From Climacium dendroides (Eukaryota > Streptophyta > Bryopsida > Hypnales > Climaciaceae), in contig OX467089.1 in the NCBI GenBank assembly GCA_950106755.1, forward strand, positions 2,296,501-2,360,500: a DNA stretch of 64,000 bases. The letters run 5' to 3'. Below the pieces are notes generated by a model. It saw nothing but the letters and a program-made list of their open reading frames with translations, was not told the origin of the DNA and searched no databases. A program made the position numbers and the translations under genes. Shown piece after piece: positions 46,575-58,600 of this stretch. Each line of letters opens with the position of its first letter. Position 1 is the stretch's first letter.

Positions 46575-49500
46575 TCACGTTGGTGAATCAGAACCCATCC
46601 TAAGTCTCCGAGAAGCCGGTGGCCTTGTACTTCGCTCCAACATATCCTTCAATCGACTCAGCCGCATCCCCAAGCCATCTTGCACAACATGAAACACTGG
46701 ATTTCTTTGCGCTGGATGGATATGTCTAGCCTCCATCTTGGCAGCCAGTTGTTTCATCTTCCCCCACGTCCTATGAGGCGACTTCTCTCAGCCTTCAAAA
46801 CCGACTTCATGTAGCTGTGGTAGTTCTCTACTGCGGCATTAGTGTCTTGCCCAACGTACAGTAGATTCCTATTCCCAACTACCCACATGTGAACCTTGGG
46901 TAGCCATTGTTGTCTTACGTAGTCCCAGAATTCATTTGCAATAGGGTAGGCACGTTCCAGTTCCTGTAACTTCCGAGCTGCCCAACAAGAGGCCCCATCT
47001 CCTGATGGGGAAGTTCGATCATACATAACAGAACTAAGACCCTTCATGATTTCAGCTCGCACTACAGCGTCCTGAATTTTTATGCACGCTTGTTTTTGCC
47101 AAGCCCTATGCACATGCCAAAGACAGAGGAAGATTGCCGTCACCGGCCAAACAATCCTGCATCGTCAAAGAACTATCCAGTTAGTTCCTCGTAAATGGCA
47201 CGCGTGAACGCAAAATGGTTGATGGAAGTTCATGACAGCGTGGACAAGAGTGTCACGAAGTATTAAAGCAGCACAAGAGGTCTCTATGAAGTTGAAACAC
47301 CTGTACATAACATACCTTGAACCCTAAATCCAAAGCAAATACAATCCAAGGTACTCACCGCAAGCTATTGATTTCACCCTGGGCACAGTCCACAATGAAG
47401 GTAGCTGGCTTCCAATTGGGATGTTCTCTCTTCAAGGTATTGTCCAATGCCCTCATCCAAAGAGTGAGGTCTTCTTGCCCAGCGCGTGACGTCAAAATGA
47501 ATGCGACAGGAATTCCATTGTGCCACTCGTCAAACACCATCATTGTATACAATGGAAACTGGAGAAGGCAATCAATGAAGTAGTTACCATGCTGTCCTCT
47601 GCAATTCGCTAACAATGATCAAGAACAGTAGCACTGACAAGGGCGCAAAGTCACCCAAGCGAAACATTGTACTAAATAAACATACCTTCTTCTCATTTGT
47701 TCCAAATGTTGCATCAATCGAAACCGCTCCTTCATGCCCAAACTGCAGCATCATCTCACGTTGCCAAGGCGTTTGGATACCTACAACGAAAGGTATATTG
47801 GATGGGGTCAATATACCTTGGACACGTACACCTGTTTCTTGGTAGAAGAAGATGCTCGCTTGATTCTCTTGTACCCACAACTGCACACTTTTGGCATCAT
47901 CTCGGTGAAGCATGTATGTCTCTCGGGCTACTTTTGTGGCCAAGTTCCGCACATCACGTTCATGGAGGAACATGTCACGGCTCAGTTCCTTCCCATCTCT
48001 GAGAGCGTCCTTGACCACAGCGATGTGCTTGGCCATAATTTGTGGCACGCTGTGTCCATTTTTGAGTAGTTTCAGAACAAAATCCTTTATTTCTGCAGAG
48101 AGATGCCATGAAAAAGCACTGCGGTCCCCAGAATCCTGCAAGCCATGGCATTGGACCCGTGCTTCATTAACATGGTCTGCCTCAAAGACACAAATCTCAG
48201 TGACATGTGGAAGTAGGTAAAGAGATTTCACGCTAAAAGATGCCAGACATCCCCTCTTTAACGACCCTCCCCATTGCTTTAATGAGTCTCGCTTCTTCTT
48301 CGTGACATTGTTTGCAGGAGCAGTGGGAGGACCTTGGCCACCGGCCGTCCCATCCGCAGTTATGTGGTCAGTGGTGCAATCCGCCATTACAACAGTGTTC
48401 AATACGACACCATTGCCAGTCAATGTAGAAATGTAGGCCACTACGTCTCTGCTACCCATCTCATCAATGTTTCGAACTTGGGAAGGGGTTGCGTTCACCA
48501 CATTTGCACAGACGAAGGCACTGTTTTGCAGCAATGTAGACATCTCTACTTCCATAGACTTCTGCTCACTTGTAGAAGCTAGCACGCCATGATCACTTGG
48601 TCCAAATGCCGAGGGGACTTCTCCGTCTTTAATTTCGTGGTCGCATCCAGAAGGAAGGACATTGAGGTCAAGGTTCACAATGGCCTTTGCCAGTGTTATG
48701 ACCTCCGTTTTCCCTGTGTGAGAACTTGTGGACAAGGCTGACTTCGCTCGTTGTACACAGCTGAGCGGCTTTGCCTGAGTTTCCTGGACAATGTCAACAG
48801 AGGTGCAAGGAAGACAACCTCCGGATTCGAAAGCCGGCACCGGCGAGTTCAAGTCAATGTCCCCATGCCTTTGCATTGACTGAACAACGCCATGGAGGGA
48901 GGGCATTACTTCACCTTCACCTGAAACGCAAACTTCTCCATTCTTCACCTTCTGGGCACGTTGTGGTTTACCGGTGTCTCTTGCTGTTTCACCAGCGACA
49001 CGCTGCTTTCTTCTGGAGTTAGGCTGTGAAGACCCGCCTTCCGAAGCCTCAAGATTCTTACCACTTTGGCTACCATCTACAGCAGGCTTCTTCTTCCGTA
49101 TGTGCTTTGGTTTACACGCCGCTAGCACTGCAGGGTCCGCTGGGGTACATTTCTTCCGCCTCCTTTTTTTCTTCACTGTGTCTGATTGTACACTAGCATC
49201 TGCATGAAGAACTATTTTCTTCCGCGAACGTCTAGTTCTGGTACTGGTCGAAATTAGCAACTTTGGTTTCTGTTTGGGCAGCAATAACGAGGTAACTACC
49301 TTTATCTTTCCATTGTGGTCCTCAGGTCCGTATTGACAATGGTAACTACAAAATCAAAAACCCAAAGCGAATATAGTTATAAGCCACAGAATTGAAGTCG
49401 AAACACTGAGGCAAGAAGGGCAAGAAATAAATCTCTTGAAATCTTTACCGAGTGGATTCCTTAGGCGCAATTGCAGTCACCCTGAAAGTTCCGAGTTCCC

Positions 49501-49771
49501 TCTCTGGCTTAGTGCGGATCTTCACATACCTATACATCACGTGACCATTGGTATTTTCCATGCCATGTATGAAGTCATCCACTCTATTAGTGGGGATGAA
49601 ACACTGCTGAGCTACGACGACATCTTTTCTGCGATTTCCCTCGTGTCGGCGGACAAGTTGTGTTTCACGCAAATCCCAGAGCAAGTCCAATATACAAATC
49701 AAACCCTTTGGAGGATGTTGCACCATGGCTTCAATGCCGGCAAACTGCTCTTGGAATTGGTCCTTCAACAT
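46575..49771 (-). pseudogene. Mutator-like (MULE) transposase, four spliced exons, damaged 3' end
   Basis: Exons on the minus strand are 49771-49449, 49345-47686, 47558-47359 and 47156 to about 46770. All three introns are GT-AG and keep phase, so the frame passes cleanly across each junction. The N-terminal half is basic (KKKRRRKKC, KHIRKKK) and Ser/Thr-rich. The MULE catalytic core is spread over exons 2-4: first Asp in VSIDATFGTNEKK, continuing FPLYTMMVFDEWHNG in exon 3, second Asp in FIVDCAQGE, the C-x2-H motif in FLCLWHVHRAW, and a probable Glu in AAVENYHSYMK. The frame is lost near 46757, and a related-looking frame continues to 46575. No SWIM finger is seen. Terminal inverted repeats were not identified. 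Confidence 0.78.
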
Positions 49772-50402
49772 TGCAATGTAAGATGCAACACCTTCGAATT
49801 TAACGGTAGAGCTTGTCTGCTTGACAAAACCAGAGACACAGGATTAGAGCTTTGAATGCGTCATCTGAACTACAAAACTGAATCCCACTACTACTAAAAC
49901 CAGTACCTACATTAGTACTTGGTTTTCCGAACTATAGTAATCACAAGGCATAATTACCATGCACATTGTAGTCTGAAATGACAATCTTCTACGAAATAAT
50001 TATATTATTGCATACAATGCACTAATGAACTTTGTTAACCCTGAAGGCACCAGATGCACCCAAACAGTATACCCTAACCTAACATTGCGACCCAAAACCC
50101 TAGTTTTCTGAAGCACTGAGTATGATCTCTACCACTTCATCCCATTCGCAACATAAGCAAATATAAATTCCACCATCCATTGACATGTCAACCCTAAACA
50201 ATATTCTTCTTAAGAATTCAATATGCTCTCTAGTTGTCTATCACCAAACTTGTGGACAACTACTCATGGATTCCCCCCCCAAGTTGATACTTCGACCAGA
50301 AACAGTACTCTTTGAAAGTGTAGAGTGTGCTATCCAGCTGTCAAGCCCTGAAGGCAGCATAATCAAATGGACAAGCGTAACTAGACATTCCACCCTGTCG
50401 TA
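49772..50402. other. Non-coding DNA with a diverged repeat
   Basis: No gene. At about 50316-50370 there is a unit (GTGCTATCCAGCTGTCAAG and following) related to units at about 52264, 52357 and 52460. The inverted retroelement segment separates the first unit from the other three, so it may have inserted into this repeat cluster. Confidence 0.45.
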
Positions 50403-51900
50403 CGCGTAGTTAACCGTAAGTATCCTTACAACGACAAATGGTTGCAAGATGACACGAATTATCGTTCCAGGGAACTCTAGTATGATATCGATTGAATTAG
50501 AAGTATCCGGATTGTAACTACTCACTTAATCTCCCTTATTTCACTTACCCTATCTCATTCCGAAAACTTAGTACATTCCGGATTCCGTTCCGGATCTGAA
50601 CACACCCGGATCTGAGTTCCGTCTCTCTTCCGTCACTGGTTTTTGTTGCCTCTGTTTTACCCTCAGAGGGTCCGCCCTTGATCTAAAAAGGGGTGGGGAC
50701 TCACTACTTGTACACTTATTCTCTCTGTACTCTAAATCTACTAAACAACACACCCAAGGCAACATAGTTGTAGGAGGAGGGAGGAGGATCCTCTCATAGT
50801 TTCCGGATTGGCCGATCCGGAATCAGGTCACACAGAGCACTTTTCACACCTCTCTTACTACAACGACGGATCAGAACTTATAGACCCAAAAGAATAGAAT
50901 CTCAAGGAGAAGACAATTTACCAAGGAGGAGGTTGGCAGACTTTCCGAAGTAGCGGGAGATCCTTTCCTTTGGCGGTTGCTTAACTCCGCACAGAACCCT
51001 CCTGGTTCTAGACTCGCACGGACCTCTACCGTTTTATCTGGATTGCCATTCCGGCAATTTAAAAGCACGTCACACTTACACTCCTTTACTTAGTTTTGCA
51101 TTCCTTCTCACTAGCTCCACCCTCAAATGATCCGTAGCTCAAGATCCGGATTCCTTCTCTCCCTCCCTTCTCTTTCTCCAGTACCAGATCACACACCCAT
51201 GCATACAGTCAGCCAAAAAGACCCTGTCTAAGCAAAAGTGCAGCTAAAGGTATCCTGGCTGACTTAGATTAAGAAAAGAAAATTGTAACACATACGTGAA
51301 AGCACGAAAATCTAGTGGAGTAGGATGGAATGGAATGGCAGATACTAACTTGCCTGCCCTTAAAATACTAACACAAAAACCCAAAGTCAACTCCTAAAAG
51401 CTTGAAAAGGAAACTCGGAAATCCAGGCCACCAATCCCTGACCCCCCCCCCCGGATATCCGGAAAGGCTAGCATCAGATCCTATAAATCCGGAAATCCCT
51501 AAAATTCCGAATCTTCCTAAATTTCCGGAACATCCTAAATTTCCGGAAATCCCTAAAATTCCGGAAATTCCTAAAATTCCGGATCCATTCCGGAATTGTC
51601 CATTCCGGATCTGCTCGTTCCGGACCCGCCCGTCCGCTTCTAGCCGGAGTCGTCTTCGTTGCTGCCTGGTATGAGGCTTCTGTTCCGAATCATTTTCCGG
51701 ATTCCAGATCCTATCCGGATCTTCATTCGGATCCTAGACATTTCCGAATTCCGGATCCGTTAGTTCGGAATAGTTCCGGATTGATTCCAGATCTAGTTCC
51801 GATACTACAAAAAGTCTTTGAAAATACTTTTTGGACAACTCTCCAAGCTCCGGTTTCCGGTTAGGACGGAAAGTGCAAACTTCCTCCTTAACCATTTTAC
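50403..51900 (-). mobile_element. Inverted copy of the retroelement 3' non-coding segment
   Basis: On the minus strand this matches 11410-12454 closely, ending at the same word (ACTACGCGTA). Beyond about 51450 the sequence is packed with TCCGGA and TTCCGGAAAT words, the signature of this retroelement family. No gene copy accompanies it in this orientation, so it may be a solo LTR-like remnant or a truncated insertion. A run of C bases lies near 51440-51453. Confidence 0.6.
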
Positions 51901-52239
51901 CGCAATTAAGAGCCTCTACAGTTGTTAATCTATAACTCTAATAATTTCTCTATTTCTACCCTACAGAATACAGAAAATGTACTATGAATGGATTTCTTAC
52001 TTCAAATTCTATTTGAAATAGATAAAATCTATTTTCTTCGCTTCTGACACACCCACTAACAGTATTCTGCTGTAAAAGCCTGAATGCGTTCCGACCCACA
52101 ATAAATTCAATAGTGAGCTCACATTCAAACAAGAAACAATAATGTTCTCAATCACAGAGTATACTATCCACCTCTTTATACCATAGGCTGACACAACCAC
52201 AAAAGGACTGCACCTTCTGCTGATGTTTCGGATAGCAAT

Positions 52240-52540
52240 TCAATACTTCTGAAGCAAAGATTATGCTCTCCACCTGTCAAAACCTGAAGATGGAACAATG
52301 AAGTAAAAATTGCAGCTTACACTAACATTCCAACTAGGAACACAATTCTTGTCAAGTATAGAGAGTGTTCTTTACTTGTCAAACCCTAAAGGCGGCACAA
52401 ATCAAACAGAAATTGTACCCTACTCTTACATTTCGTCCTAAATTTTCATTTTTCTTAAGCATAGAGCGTGCTCTCTGCCTCTCCAACCCTAATGGCGCCA
52501 AAAGCAAACAGAAATTGCAGCATCAGTTGACATTTGCAAT
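52240..52540 (+). repeat. Degenerate tandem repeat of about 100 bp
   Basis: Three units share the pattern TGCTCTCxxCCTGTCAAAACCTGAAG, then an A-rich part and CAGAAATTGCAGC-like sequence, near 52264, 52357 and 52460. They are strongly diverged and have no coding content. Confidence 0.5.
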
Positions 52541-52880
52541 AGAGAAAATATTGCACTAGAGCATACACAACTCTCTAAATTTGAAGCCCATAGCACCCAA
52601 CTGAATTCTCACCGTAAACTATAATTTGAAACTCGTTTCCTAGTCGTCCACTACTTCAAACCCTAAAACCGCTAGCCCTCATGCCTCTATGCCCAAACTA
52701 GAAAAGACTCTCCGCAGCAACCACCCTAAACCGAACCAGAAACAACCCGCAAAAGAGAATGAAAATGGTCAAAGCTTTCCCAACACTGAAACCCTAGCCG
52801 CCTGAAACCCTAGTACTGCCGATGGATTCCTGGATAAAACACTACACTATCGCGAAACATAAGGCCAAAATACTAACAGT

Positions 52881-52994
52881 GTTTTGAATCACAAGGCCAT
52901 GTGCTATTATACATGGGGCATGCCTCATGCCACCATGGCCATGGGTACCGCATGAGGCATGCCCATGATAGCACAAGGCCTTGTGATTCAAAAC
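52881..52994. repeat. Fold-back element, 114 bp
   Basis: An inverted repeat with arms of about 45-48 bp. The left arm starts GTTTTGAATCACAAGGCC and the right arm ends GGCCTTGTGATTCAAAAC, with GGCATGCCTCATGC inside and a loop of about 18 bp. It would form a long hairpin with few mismatches. It is probably a fold-back MITE; a hairpin RNA precursor is also possible. Confidence 0.8.
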
Positions 52995-53239
52995 ATTATC
53001 ATCAGAGTTACCAGTAGGGTAAATTCCTAGGGGACAACTGGAACCGCTACTTGTCAAGTGGGTCGTAGGCATACCAGTACGCACCAGATTAAGTCACGAG
53101 GGGCCAGGCTCTTAATGAGACGCAAAAAGGAGGGTGAGAAATAGTGTTCAGCTCAAAATTACAGTATAGTACTACGCCAAAGCTACAGTATAGTACTATG
53201 TTAGAGGAGACCTCGGTGGGGCATTACAGGAGTATACTG

Positions 53240-53560
53240 TAGTCTCTCCAAATCAGTGGATAAAGGTGCGATTTGATATCCAGACTTAGGATTTTAGGGT
53301 ATCAGCGGTTGAGTTCTGTTGTTCGAACGAAGGTCCAATTGTGCATTTTGAGTTTGTGTTGTCAGAGACGTGCTTGTGCATTTTAGGTGTATGTTGCTCG
53401 TTGGATTGCTTGTGCCTATCTCCAATTCAGTAGATGAAGGTGCGATTTGAGATCTAGAGACTTAGGATTTTAGGATAGCTGGTGAGTTCTGCTGCTTGAA
53501 TAGAGGTCCAATTGTGTACTTTCAGTTTCTTCTGTCGGAGGCGTATTTATGCATTTTAGG
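53240..53560 (+). repeat. Imperfect 174-bp tandem duplication
   Basis: GGTGCGATTTGA occurs at 53265 and 53439, and the following sequence (GACTTAGGATTTTAGG, then GAGTTCTG, then GGTCCAATTGTG) is repeated in order. It lies upstream of the gene at 53896. A shorter direct repeat, ACAGTATAGTACTA, lies at about 53162-53200. Confidence 0.65.
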
Positions 53561-53895
53561 GTTTAGCTGTTTATCGGAGGCGTGTGTGCATGCGATGTGC
53601 GAGGCGGTTTTGGAGTAGAAGCTGTCCCGGTAATTCTTCAAACGGAGTTTGAAGACTTCGAGGTGCTTAGGGCTGGGGCGAATTCTGCGAGGTTTTAGGT
53701 AAGCTTCAAGTGCTTTGTTCTTTCCATTCTGCAACTTTAGGCCTACCGATTTAGACGTTTTTAATTTTTCATGAAATTTTGTGATGGTTTAGGGTTTTAG
53801 AATCACTCCTTCTGCCAAGTTGCTCGTTATATCAAAGCACTGCTTACATACTTAGAGTTGGATTGGGATAGGGTTTAGGATTGGGAAATCAAGTC

Positions 53896-55530
53896 ATGGC
53901 GACTACGGTGAAGATATGGACAATGGAGGCCGATTTTGGTATTCCAACATTTTACAACAAGGTCAAAGTATTTGAAGACGAAACATATGCATCACTCAGG
54001 CTGCGTTTGGAGGAGAAAGCAGCGTTAGAGTGGCTGTTTCAATTCTGGGACAACGAGGAGCGGTGTAGAATACGACAGAAAATGGAATCATTGATTGACA
54101 TTGTTGCAGATGTTTATATTTTACCATTGTATTCCGAGGGTGAAGAAACAGTATGTAAACGTCGCCGACTATATGAAGCTACGCCACCAACACATAGTCC
54201 ACCAGTAGCTGAAGCAGCCGAAGATGGAAATTTTGTGGTCATAGACGAAGAAGGTGGAGTCACCGTCCTAGATCCAGTAGGAAGCTCCAGGGTTACTGGT
54301 ACATCGGTAATCACTACAACTTTGGAACCTCAAATGCATTCCAGTCTGATTTCCACTGAGGTTTGGAAACGCTACCTTGAACAAAGCGAGAAGATGGAGA
54401 GGGAAATGCAGTGCTCCTCGCTTGAAGACAATTGTTGGTTGTTGAGGGCTGCTGATATCAATGGACATAGGGTAGTGAAATTTTTTTGCTTGGAATGCTG
54501 CAAAGAAGTAGGAGGGGACAGTGGTAAGTATAAGAGGAGCAACATTCTAAACCTATTCAACAATTTCAGATGGAAGTACTTGTTTAGCAATAGCCACTTG
54601 AAGAACTGATGCAGACATAATGATGTACAATATGTTGATCATCCTCAATCTGTTGCTCTGAAGGGTAGGGTCGCTCCATTGACTCCCGAGATGCACGAGA
54701 ACTTGATATGAGAAGGGATTTCAATCATGGAAGTGGTCAACGCCAGTTTGGGAGATTCGCAAAAGCCTTTCACCGTGTTCCAGTCGTTCAAGGAAGGCAC
54801 ACGAAAAAGTTTTGGGATGAAAGTGCGTTGTTTCTATTGTTGGGACTTGATCAGCCTCTGCTCGCCTAAGAAAAACCTTGGAAATCAATTTGCAACAACA
54901 CTTGGTCTCCTCTAAGCACTTGCAAGCCGTAGAGCACTCTAAAACGGGGAAGAATCAACAACCTCCTCTACTCAATGGACAAAGGGGCCGGCCTGCCTTG
55001 TCCTCCGGGGTCAGCGTACACTCTAATCAACCTGATCTTGCAAGATGGTGGAGGGCTGAGTCTTCTCTTCCTAAGGATGCTGCTACCTGTGAGACCGCTG
55101 CTCTGAGTAAGATAAAACAAGGTGAGTCTTCTACCGTTCTCAGAAATGTACTATTAGATTCCCTTTGTTGGGGTTTTAGGGGTTCAAATTGCACTTACAG
55201 TGGTGTCTCTTACTCTGTTACTGAATTGCTGAATGACCTTCATATTGGAGGCGTATGGTATCCGGAGCCGCATGTAACTGCGAGTTTCACTAGAAGTGCT
55301 GAAGTTATTAAAATCAATGGTACCTTTAGGCACAAATCCTATATGAGGGTTGATAAATTAGGTTTAGGATTCCCAAATCTTGCTTGCCCCATGTGCTCTG
55401 TTATCCCTTTGGAAAATGACTTTCAGAAGAGAGTTGTAAGGGAAGATCGATGTGTAGACAAAAGGGGTATCAGAAGTACTAGAGCAGGAAGGCGACTTGC
55501 TTACCTTTTGTTAGAGCACGGAAATCCAGT
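53896..55530 (+). pseudogene. Unrecognised gene, broken and cut off by retroelement sequence
   Basis: ATG at 53896 (MATTVKIWTMEADFGIP). The first part (about 240 residues) has a compact start, an acidic Pro-rich middle, and a CLECCK motif near residue 200. The frame meets TGA at 54607-54609 and TGA near 54708, yet coding-like sequence continues in the same frame (FTVFQSFKEGTRKSFGMKVRCFYCWDL). It then shifts frame near 54890 and goes on with LARWWRAESSLPKD, and GFPNLACPMCSVIPLENDF (a CPMC zinc-ligand-like pair) and DRCVDKRGIRSTRAGRRL. After about 55530 the sequence changes to TCCGGA-rich retroelement DNA. The Cys pairs and basic end suggest nucleic-acid binding; no family is named. Confidence 0.45.
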
Positions 55531-55539
55531 TTTTAGGTT

Positions 55540-56471
55540 TAGAAGAAAAATAAGGGGATTAGAACTCCTTATTCCCTATTTTTTTTGGTTTTCTTTAGAA
55601 AAATAGACCGTAAGTAGTTAAAAACCGGATACCGGAATAGGGTTATTCTAGAATAGATAATAGTGTTAACAAAAGTAACTAGAAACCGAAAACCGAAAAC
55701 CCGGAAACGGAATAGTTAGGTCAAGAGTAGGGTGGAGTGAGTTTTATCAGAAAACGAAAAACGGAAGAAAATAGAGGATCGGAAATCGGAAATGGATAGT
55801 AGGCAATCCGGGCATAACGGGTGCCTACCTAGCTTTAGACCGCACTAGAGAGCAAGTCTATGTTTCGGGAAACGGTCACTTGTAACGGTCCCGTGTGAAT
55901 GAAGTTAGCCCTAGAAAGTTAAAATAGAAGGGGCCAGTGGCTGAGACCTCCTTTTATTTGAAAGCTGCTTGTGGAAATGTGATCCCACATGCTAGACCTA
56001 GAACACTAGCATTTGACGGGAAATCTCGAAAATCGTCCCCTTAAAAAAGAAAGTTTTTGAGTTCTCATAGGAAATTAGGAAAACTTAGGAATACCGGATC
56101 TCCGGATCCAAAAAAATTCCATTAGGTATAAAAACCTAATTCCGGAACCCTAGAAAGTTCCGGAAATCGGATGACGGTGCCGGCCCTAAAAGCCGGAAAC
56201 CAGATCTGTACTAGGGTTAGGTTTTTGCCGCCAAAACCTATCCCATACATTCATCCAACCGACCGTCCGTCTGGCAAGTATAAAAGGAGAACTATAGCCG
56301 GCGGAAGACACGAGTACTTCTTTAATTTCCTTACATTTGTGCTTTCCGTCTTCCTAGCTTTTTAAGAATTCCGGTAGACTGAGGGACTGTGTGAGTTGCG
56401 ATCGTGCAGGGGTTACCGGAGTGAATCTTTGTGAGTAGGAGAGGTAGGAAAAGATTGTGTGAGGTTTTCCT
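55540..56471 (+). other. Retroelement leader-like non-coding DNA
   Basis: TCCGGA/ACCGGA-rich sequence with no gene, upstream of copy B. It presumably contains the promoter and leader of that copy. I could not mark LTR borders. Confidence 0.4.
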
Positions 56472-58600
56472 ATGAGCACGATGTCTTCCAGGGCAAGCCG
56501 ACGCAAGTTGAAAGATCTACCCAAAGACTCAGACAAAGAACTTCCACCGCCGTCGCCCCGGCCGAAGACGATTCTGGTGATGAAGGTGGTGCCGGAGATT
56601 CCCACCGAGGAGGACCGACTAGAGCGCCTGCAACGGAACCTCACCAACATGGAGTGTGAGGGTCTCATGGAGGTTCCTTGGGGCATCAAAGAGGAGAGTT
56701 TAGTGTCTGATCTACTTCGTCCGGAAAGCGGTATCTTGAATACCACCCTCTGGGCAAAGCCAGAATTGTGGTCGGTTAACGTATGGAGAGCCGTCTACAA
56801 GTTTCGGGAGGCGCCGGACAAGGTCATGGAAAAGAATCAAAAGGTTATGGAGGGCGAATTCCGGGCGCCGGCCAACCCGAAGGAGGGTCACCAAGTTTCC
56901 GACCTGGTGAATCCGGAGTATTGGGATGTGATAGTGTTTCTTAACCCTATCTTTCACCTGACCAAGCCAAGGCAAGTGGTAGCAAAGGTGGCTTCCACCA
57001 TCTTGGGGAGTCTTCAAGGTAAAATGATGATGGATTGGGCAGCCATCATCCATGACTTAAAAGGAGACCTTGTGCGTTCCCTTCGGTCGAGGAAGAAGGG
57101 TCAGAGCCCTCTTCCGGTGTACCTCTCCCACCTGTATGTCCAACACTCTCTGCTCAAGGCGAACGAGGAGATTGCCTACCAGGAGCTAGTTCAGCTCCAA
57201 CAGTACGGAGGAAAAGAACCTTCTCCTCGTGACAGACCGGACGATGAGGAGTTGGAGGACGAGGAGCTGGAGGACGAGGAGCCGGCCACTCCTCTAATAA
57301 AGAGGCAACGGTGGAATAGTATCCCACTAGTAAAGCCAACAGAGGATCCTTCTGCGCCGGAGCCACTGGAGGAAGAAATTCCAAACCGAAAGACGGAAAC
57401 CAGACCGGCTCCAGAAGAAGTCCGACCTTCTGTACAAGAGGTTGGACCGTGCAGCAGCAAGCTAGTCCCGCTCAAACCAAGGCCGGACCCTCCTGGACCA
57501 GACTTATGGAGGCAAAGGAGGGAGATAGAACCCAAATGCAATTAGGGGTAACGTTGATGGAGGATATTGTGGAAATGGCCCAGCACATTGTATGGCGGGC
57601 GGATGATCTCATGAAGTTTCTTGATAATTACGAGGAGACCCTCAAGCGGGTGTGCCGGAAGATAGCATTGACCGACTGGAACGCCATCTTCCGGAGGACG
57701 AATGCGTTGGTGGTGGCGGAGAAGCAAAACGCCCTTTTGATAGAGAAGCAAAAGCGGTTGGTGATGGAGTTGGGGGCTTTATGGGTGGAGAAACGGACCT
57801 TGCTGGATCGAGTCTAGGAATCGGAATCCAAGTGCATTAGATTGGAGAGCGATCTACGCACAACTCAAGAGACGGTGAGAATCATAGGAGAGGACCACCG
57901 CTGGCAGATAGCAGCACTGTGCCAAGGTGTGGTCCGGCTCCGGAATTCCTTGGAAGTACCGGCGGACTGCATCAACAAAGCCCGGCTATTCGAGGCTAAC
58001 TTTGACGCAGCCGCTAGCTCGAGCCGGGTGCCCATTGTCAACTATTTGTAGGAGCAGGCGAGACGGATGGACGCCTCCCGGGCAGATATGCGGGATATGA
58101 TGGAATATCTGGCTCCCGTTGAGTCAGATCCGGTAACTCTTTCTTCCCCTTCCGCTCAAACTTTGGTGGTTCCGGAAGGTAATGATCCGGAATCCATCGT
58201 TATAGCAGTATCACTGGTGATACCGGCTAGTCCGGAACTTTTACCACCGCTCGGAAGACCAGAAGGAGTGGATTGGGGTGCCGTGGTACCCCAAGGAAGC
58301 GAAGACCTACTTCCGATGACTCCAATCATTGACCTTACGGGTACTCCTCCGGAGACTCAAGGGGGCCGGGCGATACAGTCTTCTCCCCGTCATAAAAAGA
58401 CCCAGAAGGATTCTCGAGGAAGTCTGGAAGTTCCGATAGTTGAAACCTGGAGTGTAGATAGGGACACCAACATCGTAGAAGTCCCGAGATGGGGAGCAAG
58501 GGGTCCGGATGTGTTTCCTCTAGGGAGTAGCCGGAAGCAGATCAATCTGGACTCGTTGAAAGACCTTGCTCCTCCTACAGATAAGGATCCCGAGGAATAG
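56472..58600 (+). pseudogene. Retroelement-like gene, copy B
   Basis: ATG 56472 (MSTMSSRASRRKLKDLPKDS). Conserved blocks shared with copies A and C are MECEGLMEVPWGIKEESLV (C: MGCEGFLAQLWNLKDEDIV), NPKEGHQVSDLVNPEYW, KVASTILGSLQGKMMMDW and PVYLSHLYVQHSLL. An acidic repeat (DEELEDEELEDEE) follows. The frame shifts between about 57430 and 57545 and resumes in the frame containing EDIVEMAQHIVWRADDLMKF. It is then interrupted by TAG at 57815-57817 and 58049-58051. A coiled coil precedes a Pro/Ser-rich tail ending at a TAG. The layout is gag-like; no enzyme domain is present. Function is not established. Confidence 0.6.
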
